Shown here: positions 25,379-33,747 of the stretch, piece after piece
Position numbering within the stretch: position 1 is the stretch's first letter
Layout of the letters: the number at the start of each line of letters is the position of its first letter
Assembly: GCF_006381105.1 (NCBI RefSeq)
Contig: NZ_VDET01000002.1
Span: forward strand, 248,001-312,000
DNA: 64,000 nt
Origin: Flavicella sediminum
Lineage (GTDB): Bacteria > Bacteroidota > Bacteroidia > Flavobacteriales > Flavobacteriaceae
Reading direction: 5' to 3'
Notes under the pieces: model-generated
The model's database searches: none
Told to the model about the DNA's origin: nothing
The model's input: only the letters and a program-made list of their open reading frames with translations
Made by a program: the position numbers and the translations under genes

Positions 25379-27037
25379 TTATTTTTTTGAAGTATGGATA
25401 TCACTTTTTATTTTTACGCCCCAACCTCTAGCATCTAGTGGTAAAACATTGTTCTCTTTTGCCCAAACATTCCATTTTTGTTCGAGTTCTAAAGCAATTT
25501 TAGGATGTTTATCTATTAAGTTATTTTCTTCTGCTCTATCTACAGATAAATTATACAATTCCCATTTCCCTTCATAAGGAGCTTTTAACGATTTTGTAGA
25601 AACCAATTTCCACTCGCCGTCAATAACTGCTCTGTCTGCTTCGTGCTCAAAAAATAAAGGACCACTTTTAGAAACGGAACCTTTAAAAGCAGGAACTAAA
25701 CTTTTACCTTGATATGGTTTTATATTATTTCCATTAAGAGATTTTGGATAACTCGCTCCTGCAAGCTCCATTAAAGTTGGCATAAAATCGATGACATGTC
25801 CTTGCTGATTTGTAATAGAACCTTGTTTAATTTTCTTAGGCCAGTGCACTATTAATGGCGTACTGATTCCGCCTTCATGGTTAGAACTTTTATACAAGCG
25901 GAAAGGAGTATTGCTCATATTAGCCCAATTTTTTCTATAACTTTGGTTAAAATTTTTGTCACCAAGAGTTGCCATACTTTCCACATCAAAATTCTTTCCT
26001 TGCGATTCTTTATTTCCACCATTATCAGATAAGAAAACGATAATGGTATTGTCTAATTCATTTTTCTCTTTTAGTAATTTTATAATGCGCCCAATTCCTT
26101 GATCCATTCGGTCTATTTGTGCAGCGTAAACTTCCATTCGCATTTCCCACATGGCTTTTTCCTTTTCTGATAAGCTGTTCCATGCCGGAATATCTTCTGG
26201 TCGTTGACTCAATGCCCAATTATTAGACAAACCACTTTCGGTCATTTTTTTAAAACGCTGCTCTCTAAAATAATCCCATCCTTTACTAAATTTTCCTTTG
26301 TATTTTTTAATATCATCTTCTAAGGCATACAAAGGTCTGTGTGGTGCATAATGTGCTACATAAAAAAAGAAAGGAGTATCCTTTTTTGTTTCAAAATGAT
26401 CTTCTAACATTTCTATTGTAGAATTATTAATTGCCTCCGTTAAGTAAAAATCTTTTGAAGGCGTCAGTCTTTCATTATTTTTAGTTAAAGTTGTTGGTAA
26501 ATAATACCCTCCACCGCCAGAAAGAACTCCGTAATATTCATCAAACCCTCTTTGAATAGGCCAATTAGAATTATCTAGACCTGGCTCCATATTTTTATTA
26601 TAAGTTACATGCCATTTTCCTGTCATGTAATTTTTATAGCCTGCTGTTTTTAACGTCTGAGCAAGTGTTACACTATTTTTACTGATGGTCCCTCGATATC
26701 CTGGCAGACCAAAATCTGACGCAGTCATCCAACCTAAACCTGCATTATGCGCATATAAACCGGTTAATAAAGAAGCCCTAGTTGGGCAACATCTTCCTGC
26801 ATTATAAAATTGATTAAAAACCATTCCGCCAGAGGCTAATTGATCAATATTTGGGGTTTCTATCCCTGAGCCCATAAAACCAAGATCTGAAAAGCCCATA
26901 TCATCGGCCATGATTAAAATGATATTTGGTTTTTCTTCTTTAACTTTACGTTCTTGCTTCACTGTATTGCAAGAAATCATACATAAAAGAAATGAAAAAC
27001 TTAGATAATTGATACTTCTAATGAGTCGTTTTTTCAA
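25379..27037 (-). CDS. S1-family arylsulfatase with CCPTR motif, lipoprotein
   Basis: The 552-residue lipoprotein (SFLLCMISC, cysteine about 23) has metal ligands in LIMADDMGFSDLG, maturation motif C-C-P-T-R with Cys83 as formylglycine (GRCCPTRASLLTG), TGKWHV, HYAPHRPLYA, FLSDNGGNKE and NHEGGIS. The long insertion around 220-300 and the CCPTR motif resemble the arylsulfatase-A-like S1_4 group. The only plausible start is TTG at 27037: an in-frame stop lies just upstream and the signal begins there. A possible promoter lies at 27135-27180. It begins the sulfatase-sulfatase-propeller block. Confidence 0.9.
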   Translation of the reverse strand: MKKRLIRSINYLSFSFLLCMISCNTVKQERKVKEEKPNIILIMADDMGFSDLGFMGSGIETPNIDQLASGGMVFNQFYNAGRCCPTRASLLTGLYAHNAGLGWMTASDFGLPGYRGTISKNSVTLAQTLKTAGYKNYMTGKWHVTYNKNMEPGLDNSNWPIQRGFDEYYGVLSGGGGYYLPTTLTKNNERLTPSKDFYLTEAINNSTIEMLEDHFETKKDTPFFFYVAHYAPHRPLYALEDDIKKYKGKFSKGWDYFREQRFKKMTESGLSNNWALSQRPEDIPAWNSLSEKEKAMWEMRMEVYAAQIDRMDQGIGRIIKLLKEKNELDNTIIVFLSDNGGNKESQGKNFDVESMATLGDKNFNQSYRKNWANMSNTPFRLYKSSNHEGGISTPLIVHWPKKIKQGSITNQQGHVIDFMPTLMELAGASYPKSLNGNNIKPYQGKSLVPAFKGSVSKSGPLFFEHEADRAVIDGEWKLVSTKSLKAPYEGKWELYNLSVDRAEENNLIDKHPKIALELEQKWNVWAKENNVLPLDARGWGVKIKSDIHTSKK

Positions 27038-27134
27038 AATATAATTTTATTGATTTTTAAATTGATTATGAGCAGATTTTTTTTAATATCAATGACCATA
27101 AATTGTTTTTACATCCTGCCACTAAATTAAAAAA

Positions 27135-27180
27135 CAAATTTATTTTGCATTGAATCCTTTTGTTTCAAATAAGGATTCAT
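27135..27180 (-). promoter_or_regulatory. Possible promoter with degenerate operator copy
   Basis: A perfect -7 box on the - strand, TAAATTTG (27142-27135), lies 98 bases before the TTG start at 27037. Just upstream TTTCAAATAAGG (27163-27174) followed by ATTCATTTTGGTT resembles the unit A-D operator (TCTCAATTAAGG then TCAATTTGTT) but sits 2 bases closer. An inverted repeat TGAATCCTT / AAGGATTCA (27151-27159 and 27171-27179) overlaps it and may instead be a weak terminator for the 28728 gene. The rest of 27038-27288 is AT-rich without other features. Confidence 0.35.
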
Positions 27181-27288
27181 TTTGGTTATTTCATACAGTC
27201 TAAATCACTTAAAAATTGTTATTTTCTCAAGCAAAAAATTTTGACGAAACCTATGTTGTTTTTAGTAATATCTATACAAACTCTTTCC

Positions 27289-28728
27289 CTAATTTTCTAA
27301 AACCGTTATGGACAATGGAGCAAGTGTTAATTCTATATAATTATCATTGATAGAAACCGACTCTGATGTAATAATTTTTATGGTTTTACTTTCTGCCGAT
27401 TCCCCTTTATATTCCAATCGATTTAACGCCTTTATATCACCTGGTAAAGCACTCAACTTTAAGACTACTTTTTGAGCTTCATCATTTTTATTCATTAAAA
27501 AAACAGCAAGCTTATCTCCATTATTACTGCTACTCGCAAAGGTTCTAATGTAGCCAGAAAATTGTGTGGTTGCTACCATATTGTCTAGAACATGTTCATT
27601 TACAAGCTTAATTACCTCTGCAATGGGTTTACGAGAATTATCATCAACTCTAAAAAGCACACCTAAATCATTTTTATCATTGTCTTTATTGCCTCCCCAT
27701 GGAGAATGTGTTCCCCAAAAATAAGAATACGCCACATTTGGTAGACTAACTTGATTCATCAAAACATCAAAATACCATAAAGCCTTATGCATATTATTTA
27801 CAGAACCCATTCCTTTATCTGGGGTTACACCCGTTTCGGTAATTACAATTTCCATATTAGGTTTTACCGAATTAGCCACCGCTTTCTGCATTTTTAAAAT
27901 ATTAGGAATATAATGATCTGCATGCTCTTTCCAAATAGTATAACTAGTAAGCGAATCTTTATAACTCCACATATATTGATGCGCAGAAGCAAAATCGATC
28001 AATTTAGGATATTTTGCAACCACCTGATTAAAATAACCTACACTACTAAGAGTTCCAGGACCAATTTTAATACTAGCATCTACCGCTTTCATTGCGGATG
28101 CAATTTCCTGATAACAGGCTACATATTCATCTCTAGTTAAAACATCTGGATGATGATCTACTTCGTTACCAATTTGCCAATATTCTACATGGTAATTTTT
28201 CTTCTTTGCATATTTTACCCAGGCTACAGCACTTTCTACAAGTTGTTTAAAAGTAGGACCACCTTTGTATTTAAAAGAAAAAACATTTACAACAACCAAT
28301 GGTTTAATATTTAACTTTTTACACAGTTGCATATACTCATCAAAATCCATGGCAGCTTTAAAACTACCATCCTTATTTACAGCCCAATCCCATATTCCTG
28401 GAGCTTGTAACATCGTTGCTACTTTTGGTCTTAAACCTTGTGCAGTATCATTAAAAGGTGGCGTATGCCATAAATAATTATCGGCCAAATGTCCGTAAGG
28501 AAAACGCAAAGACCCAGATCCCATTTCTTTGATGGCATCTACCATAGACTGCGTATTATTGGGTTGTTTTAAATCAGAATCTGTTAACCAACATAAGTTT
28601 GCTGATGCAATACCTTTGTTTATATTTTTCTTAATTGTCTTCTTAAAATTAACAGATACGGTATCTTGTACTTGTGCATTTAATCCTAGAAATGCGAATA
28701 AAATAAAAATTTGCAGTGCCTTTTTCAT
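27289..28728 (-). CDS. Clan GH-A glycoside hydrolase (GH39/GH51-like), secreted
   Basis: The 479-residue protein has a signal peptide ending at LNAQ. A TIM barrel (about 25-400) carries SGSLRFPYGHLADNYLW, LNIKPLVVVNVFSF, YWQIGNEVDHHP with Glu189 as likely acid/base, FASAHQYMWSY, and IVITETGVTPDKG with Glu298 as likely nucleophile; the 109-residue spacing suits a 4/7 superfamily enzyme. A short C-terminal beta-sandwich (KLAVFLMNKNDEAQKVVLKL and LTLAPLSITVLEN in pieces) is as in GH39, GH51 and GH79. Such proteins in algal loci include endo- and exo-acting enzymes, and the family here is undecided. It is the first gene of unit E, under the direct-repeat operator. Confidence 0.75.
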   Translation of the reverse strand: MKKALQIFILFAFLGLNAQVQDTVSVNFKKTIKKNINKGIASANLCWLTDSDLKQPNNTQSMVDAIKEMGSGSLRFPYGHLADNYLWHTPPFNDTAQGLRPKVATMLQAPGIWDWAVNKDGSFKAAMDFDEYMQLCKKLNIKPLVVVNVFSFKYKGGPTFKQLVESAVAWVKYAKKKNYHVEYWQIGNEVDHHPDVLTRDEYVACYQEIASAMKAVDASIKIGPGTLSSVGYFNQVVAKYPKLIDFASAHQYMWSYKDSLTSYTIWKEHADHYIPNILKMQKAVANSVKPNMEIVITETGVTPDKGMGSVNNMHKALWYFDVLMNQVSLPNVAYSYFWGTHSPWGGNKDNDKNDLGVLFRVDDNSRKPIAEVIKLVNEHVLDNMVATTQFSGYIRTFASSSNNGDKLAVFLMNKNDEAQKVVLKLSALPGDIKALNRLEYKGESAESKTIKIITSESVSINDNYIELTLAPLSITVLEN

Positions 28729-28825
28729 TCTTTTTATGTGTTTCTATTTTTATCCTTTCCTAAATTATTTTATCTAAAAAAACATTCATTTTTAGGGGTG
28801 CTAATTCAAAAAGTTTTTAAAAACA

Positions 28826-28890
28826 TAAAACTACTTCTTCCTTACACATCAAATGGGGTCATTTTGACAATAAAAATGGGTGATTTTGTC
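28826..28890 (-). promoter_or_regulatory. Promoter and direct-repeat operator of unit E
   Basis: On the + strand TAAAACTA (28826-28833) is followed at 29 bases by GGGGTCATTTTGAC (28855-28868), and 22 bases on by GGGTGATTTTGTC (28878-28890). Arrangement and sequence match 21323-21388. The flanking ACTACTT.TTC stretch next to the -7 box is also shared by both sites. Confidence 0.6.
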
Positions 28891-28921
28891 TATCTTTTAT
28901 AAAAAACAGACAAAATAACCC
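28878..28921. repeat. Inverted repeat overlapping the operator; possible terminator of unit D
   Basis: GGGTGATTTTGTC (28878-28890) and GACAAAATAACCC (28909-28921) are complementary at 12 of 13 positions around an 18-base loop. Read on the - strand it lies 53 bases after the last gene of unit D and is followed by ATTTTTATT, so it may terminate that unit. Its right arm is also a third, inverted operator half-site. The repeat at 21374-21388 lacks this second arm. Confidence 0.5.
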
Positions 28922-28974
28922 AAACCTACTACATCTAAAAAGTACTTTAAAATGCTATGATATAGTAAAATTCA

Positions 28975-30006
28975 TTATTTAAAATAATCTAAATCCCACG
29001 AATCAATCCAATTAATAGTCATTTTGTTATTTGTAAAATCAATTGGTAACCATATATATAAATTATCATAAGGATGCTTTGGTTTATTAATGTCGAAAAA
29101 AGCAATAAAGGCATCCTTTTTTCCTTGAAACGGTATGATAAAAGTAGACTGGCCTCCAAACGTTTTTTCTGGACCTAAATTATTATTGGGATTTGTGCCT
29201 AAACATGGATTTCCTTTATACTCCCAAGGCCCATAAAGAGATGTACTTGTAAAGCACCTTGCAGGGTTTGCTGACCAACCAGTACTTCCTGATGCTAACA
29301 TATAATAGATACCCTCTTTTTTAAATACGGCAGGAGCTTCAGTATGCTTGGTAATACCTTTAGCTAATTGGTACACTCCTTCTGGTAATAAGTAATCGTC
29401 TCTCATTTTACCTATTACTAACTTTTTATCTGGTTTTCTAACAGTTATATGGTATAATTCATCATTTGTATCGTGAAACATTGCAAAATCACCTGTTCCA
29501 TTAGGCGAGTTCCCTCCTAGAAATTTATGACTATAATTAAAAGGACCTGATGGACTTTGAGAAACTGCAACTCCTACAAAAGCGGTTTTAGAACCATGTT
29601 TTCGGATATAGAGTTTAAAAAACAAAACAAATTTTTTCGTTTTTTTATTATACACTACCTTAGGACGGTCTTGGTTGGCATCAAAAGCTAAATCGCTTAA
29701 ACTATCTTTTTTAGTTAAGCTCAATACCATACCTTGATCGTGCCAATCTACTAAGTTTTTAGAAGCGTAACAATGAACACCTGCATCGGCATGCTCTTTT
29801 TCAGAGCGTCCTTTTTCTTTATGTTCTCCATACCAGTAATAAATTCCATCATGAAATATAACACAACCTCCATGGGCATTTATCCTTTCTCCTTTGCTAT
29901 CAAACCATAACTTACCTGATACTATTTTTTGATTATTTTTGTTTTGAGCAGCAATTTGCATCATGGATACACTGACCAAAAACATGACCAATACTTTAAA
30001 TTTCAT
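28975..30006 (-). CDS. GH43, exo-beta-1,3-galactanase-like (tandem copy 1)
   Basis: The product has 343 residues from ATG 30006 (MKFKVLVMFLVSVSMM..., signal peptide ending at IAAQ); a TTG six codons upstream is less likely. The propeller shows INAHGGCVIFHDGIYYWYGEH, DRPKVVYNKKTKKFVLFFK, DTNDELYHITVRKPDKKL, HTEAPAVFKKEGIYYMLASG, STGWSANPARC and KTFGGQSTFIIP. The EAP Glu, the TGWxxNPA turn and FGGQ (a Gln in the base position) recall exo-beta-1,3-galactanases (GH43_24 and the related _34). The first motif has DRPK where its neighbour has ERPK. It is the last gene of unit D and a tandem duplicate of the 31138->30098 gene. Confidence 0.75.
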   Translation of the reverse strand: MKFKVLVMFLVSVSMMQIAAQNKNNQKIVSGKLWFDSKGERINAHGGCVIFHDGIYYWYGEHKEKGRSEKEHADAGVHCYASKNLVDWHDQGMVLSLTKKDSLSDLAFDANQDRPKVVYNKKTKKFVLFFKLYIRKHGSKTAFVGVAVSQSPSGPFNYSHKFLGGNSPNGTGDFAMFHDTNDELYHITVRKPDKKLVIGKMRDDYLLPEGVYQLAKGITKHTEAPAVFKKEGIYYMLASGSTGWSANPARCFTSTSLYGPWEYKGNPCLGTNPNNNLGPEKTFGGQSTFIIPFQGKKDAFIAFFDINKPKHPYDNLYIWLPIDFTNNKMTINWIDSWDLDYFK

Positions 30007-30097
30007 AGGATTCTTTTTTTTCAATTCTAATTAATAGATTATCTGTGTGCATTGTTAACTTATAGTATCATTATTTGGATATTTAAAATCCATTTAA

Positions 30098-31138
30098 TCA
30101 TTTATCAAAAACAGCTACTTTCCAACGATTTAACCATGATACAGCCATATTTCCTTCAGGAAAATCAATAGGCAACCAAATATACCTTCCTGTGATTGGT
30201 TTCTTGGGTTTCCAAATATCAAACATCGCGATGTAAGCATCTTTCTTTCCGTGAACAGGAATTATATACGATGCTTGTCCTCCAAACGTTTTTTCTATAC
30301 CTAGACCATCTAAAGGATTAAATCCATAACAAGGATTTCCATGAAAAGTCCATGTTCCTAAAATATTTTTGGTAGTATGATAACGAGCAGGATTAGGATT
30401 CCAACCTTTTGAGCCCGACCCTAACATGTGATATATTCCGTTTCTTTTGATAATTGCAGGTGCCTCTGTATGTAGTTTTACACCTTTACAAACTTGATAA
30501 TCTCCTTCTGGGAAATAGTAATCAGCATCCATTTTCCCGATTACAAATGCCTTGTCTGGTTTACGCACTGCTAAATGATACAACATATTGTCATCATCTT
30601 TAAACATAGAAAAATCTCCAGAACCTTTAGGCGATCCACCTCCTCGAAACTTATGATGATAAACAAATGGACCTGATGGTTTATTAGCAACCGCTACACC
30701 AACATAATTACTATCATAGCCAACACCTTTTAAATACAATTTAAAGTACGCCACAAACTCTTTGTTTTTAGCGCTGTAAACCACTTTAGGTCTTTCTAAA
30801 ATACATCCATAAGCAAGATCGTGTTTTTCATCTTTATAATCTACACTTAAAACAAGCCCTTCATCTTTCCAGTTTGTTAAGTCTGTAGAAGAATAACAAT
30901 GGATGCCTCCATCGGCAAATTGAGCTTCTGATTTTCCTTCTAATTTATGCTCTCCGTACCAATAGTAAACACCTTCGTGAAAAATAACGCCACCTCCATG
31001 AGCATTGATATTTTTTCCGTTGGTATCTAACCATTGTTGTGCAGGTTTTATTTCTGTTTGATTTTGCTGTGCGATTAAAGATTGACCACCAAACATCATC
31101 AACAAGAAACTACCTAAAATTGATTTAATTAAATTCAT
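30098..31138 (-). CDS. GH43, exo-beta-1,3-galactanase-like (tandem copy 2)
   Basis: The 346-residue exported protein (signal to SLIAQ) is paralogous to the adjacent downstream gene. Key motifs are INAHGGGVIFHEGVYYWYGEH, LERPKVVYSAKNKEFVAYF, LHTEAPAIIKRNGIYHMLGSG, SKGWNPNPARY and KTFGGQASYIIP. With Glu in ERPK, Glu in EAP and Gln in FGGQ it keeps all three positions that matter in characterised exo-beta-1,3-galactanases of GH43_24, so exo-galactanase activity on a beta-1,3-galactan is the best guess. It lies 15 bases after the GH2 gene in unit D. Confidence 0.77.
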   Translation of the reverse strand: MNLIKSILGSFLLMMFGGQSLIAQQNQTEIKPAQQWLDTNGKNINAHGGGVIFHEGVYYWYGEHKLEGKSEAQFADGGIHCYSSTDLTNWKDEGLVLSVDYKDEKHDLAYGCILERPKVVYSAKNKEFVAYFKLYLKGVGYDSNYVGVAVANKPSGPFVYHHKFRGGGSPKGSGDFSMFKDDDNMLYHLAVRKPDKAFVIGKMDADYYFPEGDYQVCKGVKLHTEAPAIIKRNGIYHMLGSGSKGWNPNPARYHTTKNILGTWTFHGNPCYGFNPLDGLGIEKTFGGQASYIIPVHGKKDAYIAMFDIWKPKKPITGRYIWLPIDFPEGNMAVSWLNRWKVAVFDK

Positions 31139-31152
31139 ACTACTTCAAGTTT

Positions 31153-33711
31153 TTATTCACTTTTAATCTCTTGCGTCCACTCACTAGCAAATCCCCATTG
31201 TTTGATAACTCTCATTTTAAAATAAATTGGAGTGCCTTTTTTAATATTAGGAATATTCAAAACACCTTGTACTTTGGTTGTTAATTTTCTATCATAAGTA
31301 TTAGAACTCGTGCCATAAACTACTTCATACAAATAATCGTCTGGAGAGACCGTAAAAGCTATAAAAACACCATTCTCAGTATGTTTTGTATTCCAAATAA
31401 TTGGCGGTAATTCATCTTCATCTTTGGTAAGTTCTTTTGTTTTAGAAGGAATACTCTCTCCTTTATTGTTGACTGCTATCAGTTGATAATTCCAAACATG
31501 ACCTTGTTTTATTTTTTTATCCTCAATATCAATAAAATTATTAGTTGTTTTTTTTGTATTGAAAAACAAACCGTCTTTTTCATATCGAATATAAAACGCC
31601 TCTGCATCTTTATTTTTATCATAAAAAACACGAATACCACTGTTTGCTGTATTGGCAAATGTAATAACAGGCTGTTTCGGAACCTGAAACTTAATAAGGT
31701 CTGTATGAACTTTATAACCTTGTGGATCTAAGAAACTAACTTCTAGCATACTTAAATTCTCTTTAGCATTCCATTTTAAGAAAATATCAAATGCGTTATC
31801 TCCAGGGAATATGGTTTTAACCACTTGTGCATTTGTTTCAACAGCCTTAAAATCAGAATTAAATAGCGTGTACTGTACTTTATAATCTCTCAATACATTT
31901 GCAGGAATGTCTAGTTTTGTTCTTGGCTGAATAGTCACTTTTGCCTTTCCTTCTACTGTATTTAAATTAGATACAGTCAAATTTCTTATAGGGCTAAATT
32001 CTTTTTGAATACTATAAAAACCCTTTTTCTTATCTCTAAAAGAAGTAACAATTCCCCAGGCTCTATTTTGTGAAGGAGGTGTTTTCCATCCATCTTTGCC
32101 ATGATATGTACTTCTGTAATCGTTAAAAGCCCATAAAGAAGCACCTAAAACATATTCTTTATTTCGTAGCTCATTCATCATTTTTTCGGCAGGAATATCA
32201 CCAAAACTCGGATCTTCAGAATTTAGTTCTTTACCAAACTCAGACATAAAAATGGGTTTCTTATGATTTTTCCAAGTACCATCCACTTTTTTACCCCAAT
32301 TCTGATATCCATTTAGCATGGCTAAATCGGCATACATGGTCGCTTCCTTTGCTGAATTATTTGCCGAATTAGACACACAAACTGCAATTCTATTTGGGTC
32401 TAATTTCTCTGCCATTTCTATAGCCCCTTTTACGTACGCATTTACTTTTGGGTTTTTAGAGGCCATACCCAATTCATTACCTACACTCCACCCTACAATT
32501 GCTGGGTGATTATAATTATTTTCGATGATTCGTTGCAACCATTCTTTTGGTTTTGGGTGTGCTGGATCTACTAAAACATCTTTCCCCCAAAGCCCTACTT
32601 CTTCAAAAATTAAAATTCCTTTTTCATCTAAATAATCGATGTATTCTTTTGGTAAATTCACATGACTTAATCGTGCCATATTTGCACCCAAACTTTTCAT
32701 TAAATCTACATCTTCTTTTATACGTTCTAAAGGCAATGTATTTCCTGTAAATCGATCTTCAGGCACTACATTAAATCCAACTGGACGAATACTTTCTCCA
32801 TTTAATAATAATTTTAAACCGTCTATTTCTAATTTTCGAATACCAAACCGATCAGAATTTGTATGTAAAATTTCTTTATTTTCTGATAAGGTAACCGTAG
32901 ATTCGTATAAATTAGGAAAGTCAAAATGCCATAAATTTACTTTAGATTTTGGTAAGGTATATGACCAGTTTACAATATGTCTATCTGTGTTCGCAGAAAT
33001 TGTCGTTTTTACTTTCCCTTTTGCGACAACCTTTCCTTTATGTTTTATTTCGATATTAAATAGCACCTTTTTTGCTACCTTAGTATTATTACTACTTACT
33101 ATTTTAACGTTTAACGCGGCATTGCCTTTTTTCAAGTTAGGAACAGCATCTATATGTTGAAATTCAATACGCGTTTTTGGCGTTATTTCTAACCAAACAG
33201 GTCTTCTAATTCCTCCCCAATTCCACATAGCTCCAGTTTTAAAAACGTTATTAACCAATAAGGTTAATCTGTTTTCGGTGCCAGGTTTTAGATACTGCGT
33301 AATATCAAAATGAAAAGGTAAAAAGCCTAAATCATTTTCACCAACTAAATGCCCATTTACCCAAACTTTAGCATCGTTATAAACAGATTGAAAAACTAAA
33401 CGAACTGCTTCTTTATCTAAATATTCATCAACAGTAAAAGTTCTTGTATACCAAGCATCTCCCACATATTCGGCATACTCATTTACCAAATCCCAATTTC
33501 CAGGAACCGTCATGGTATCCCAAGAAGCCGTGTTCAAATCTTTTGCAAACCATTTGAAAGATTCTCCTTGTGCATAAGGATCTGTTTTAAAATCCCATTT
33601 TCCGTTTAATGATAGTTTTTGATTGCTTTGTGCATAACTAAAGTTGATAACAATAAAACATAAGAACCATTTAAGGATATGGATTCTAAAAATCATTAAA
33701 TTATTTTTCAT
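31153..33711 (-). CDS. GH2 glycoside hydrolase (beta-galactosidase-like) with C-terminal Fn3-like domains
   Basis: The product has 852 residues from ATG 33711 (signal ending FSYAQ); a GTG at 33738 is the alternative. Domains in order: sugar-binding jelly roll (about 30-190; WDTMTVPGNWDL, WYTRTFTVDEYL), Ig-like domain (about 200-300), TIM barrel (about 300-580; FNVVPEDRFTGNTLP, NMARLSHVNLPKEYIDY, HPAIVGWSVGNELG with the acid/base Glu, PIFMSEFGKE with the nucleophile Glu), then beta domains and a terminal Fn3-like part (TPIYFKMRVIKQWGFASEW in pieces). Likely beta-galactosidase or beta-glucuronidase on oligosaccharides. It follows a sulfatase by nine bases in unit D. Confidence 0.9.
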   Translation of the reverse strand: MKNNLMIFRIHILKWFLCFIVINFSYAQSNQKLSLNGKWDFKTDPYAQGESFKWFAKDLNTASWDTMTVPGNWDLVNEYAEYVGDAWYTRTFTVDEYLDKEAVRLVFQSVYNDAKVWVNGHLVGENDLGFLPFHFDITQYLKPGTENRLTLLVNNVFKTGAMWNWGGIRRPVWLEITPKTRIEFQHIDAVPNLKKGNAALNVKIVSSNNTKVAKKVLFNIEIKHKGKVVAKGKVKTTISANTDRHIVNWSYTLPKSKVNLWHFDFPNLYESTVTLSENKEILHTNSDRFGIRKLEIDGLKLLLNGESIRPVGFNVVPEDRFTGNTLPLERIKEDVDLMKSLGANMARLSHVNLPKEYIDYLDEKGILIFEEVGLWGKDVLVDPAHPKPKEWLQRIIENNYNHPAIVGWSVGNELGMASKNPKVNAYVKGAIEMAEKLDPNRIAVCVSNSANNSAKEATMYADLAMLNGYQNWGKKVDGTWKNHKKPIFMSEFGKELNSEDPSFGDIPAEKMMNELRNKEYVLGASLWAFNDYRSTYHGKDGWKTPPSQNRAWGIVTSFRDKKKGFYSIQKEFSPIRNLTVSNLNTVEGKAKVTIQPRTKLDIPANVLRDYKVQYTLFNSDFKAVETNAQVVKTIFPGDNAFDIFLKWNAKENLSMLEVSFLDPQGYKVHTDLIKFQVPKQPVITFANTANSGIRVFYDKNKDAEAFYIRYEKDGLFFNTKKTTNNFIDIEDKKIKQGHVWNYQLIAVNNKGESIPSKTKELTKDEDELPPIIWNTKHTENGVFIAFTVSPDDYLYEVVYGTSSNTYDRKLTTKVQGVLNIPNIKKGTPIYFKMRVIKQWGFASEWTQEIKSE

Positions 33712-33747
33712 TTTTATTTTTTTGTTGAGACACAGCACGTCTAAGGT

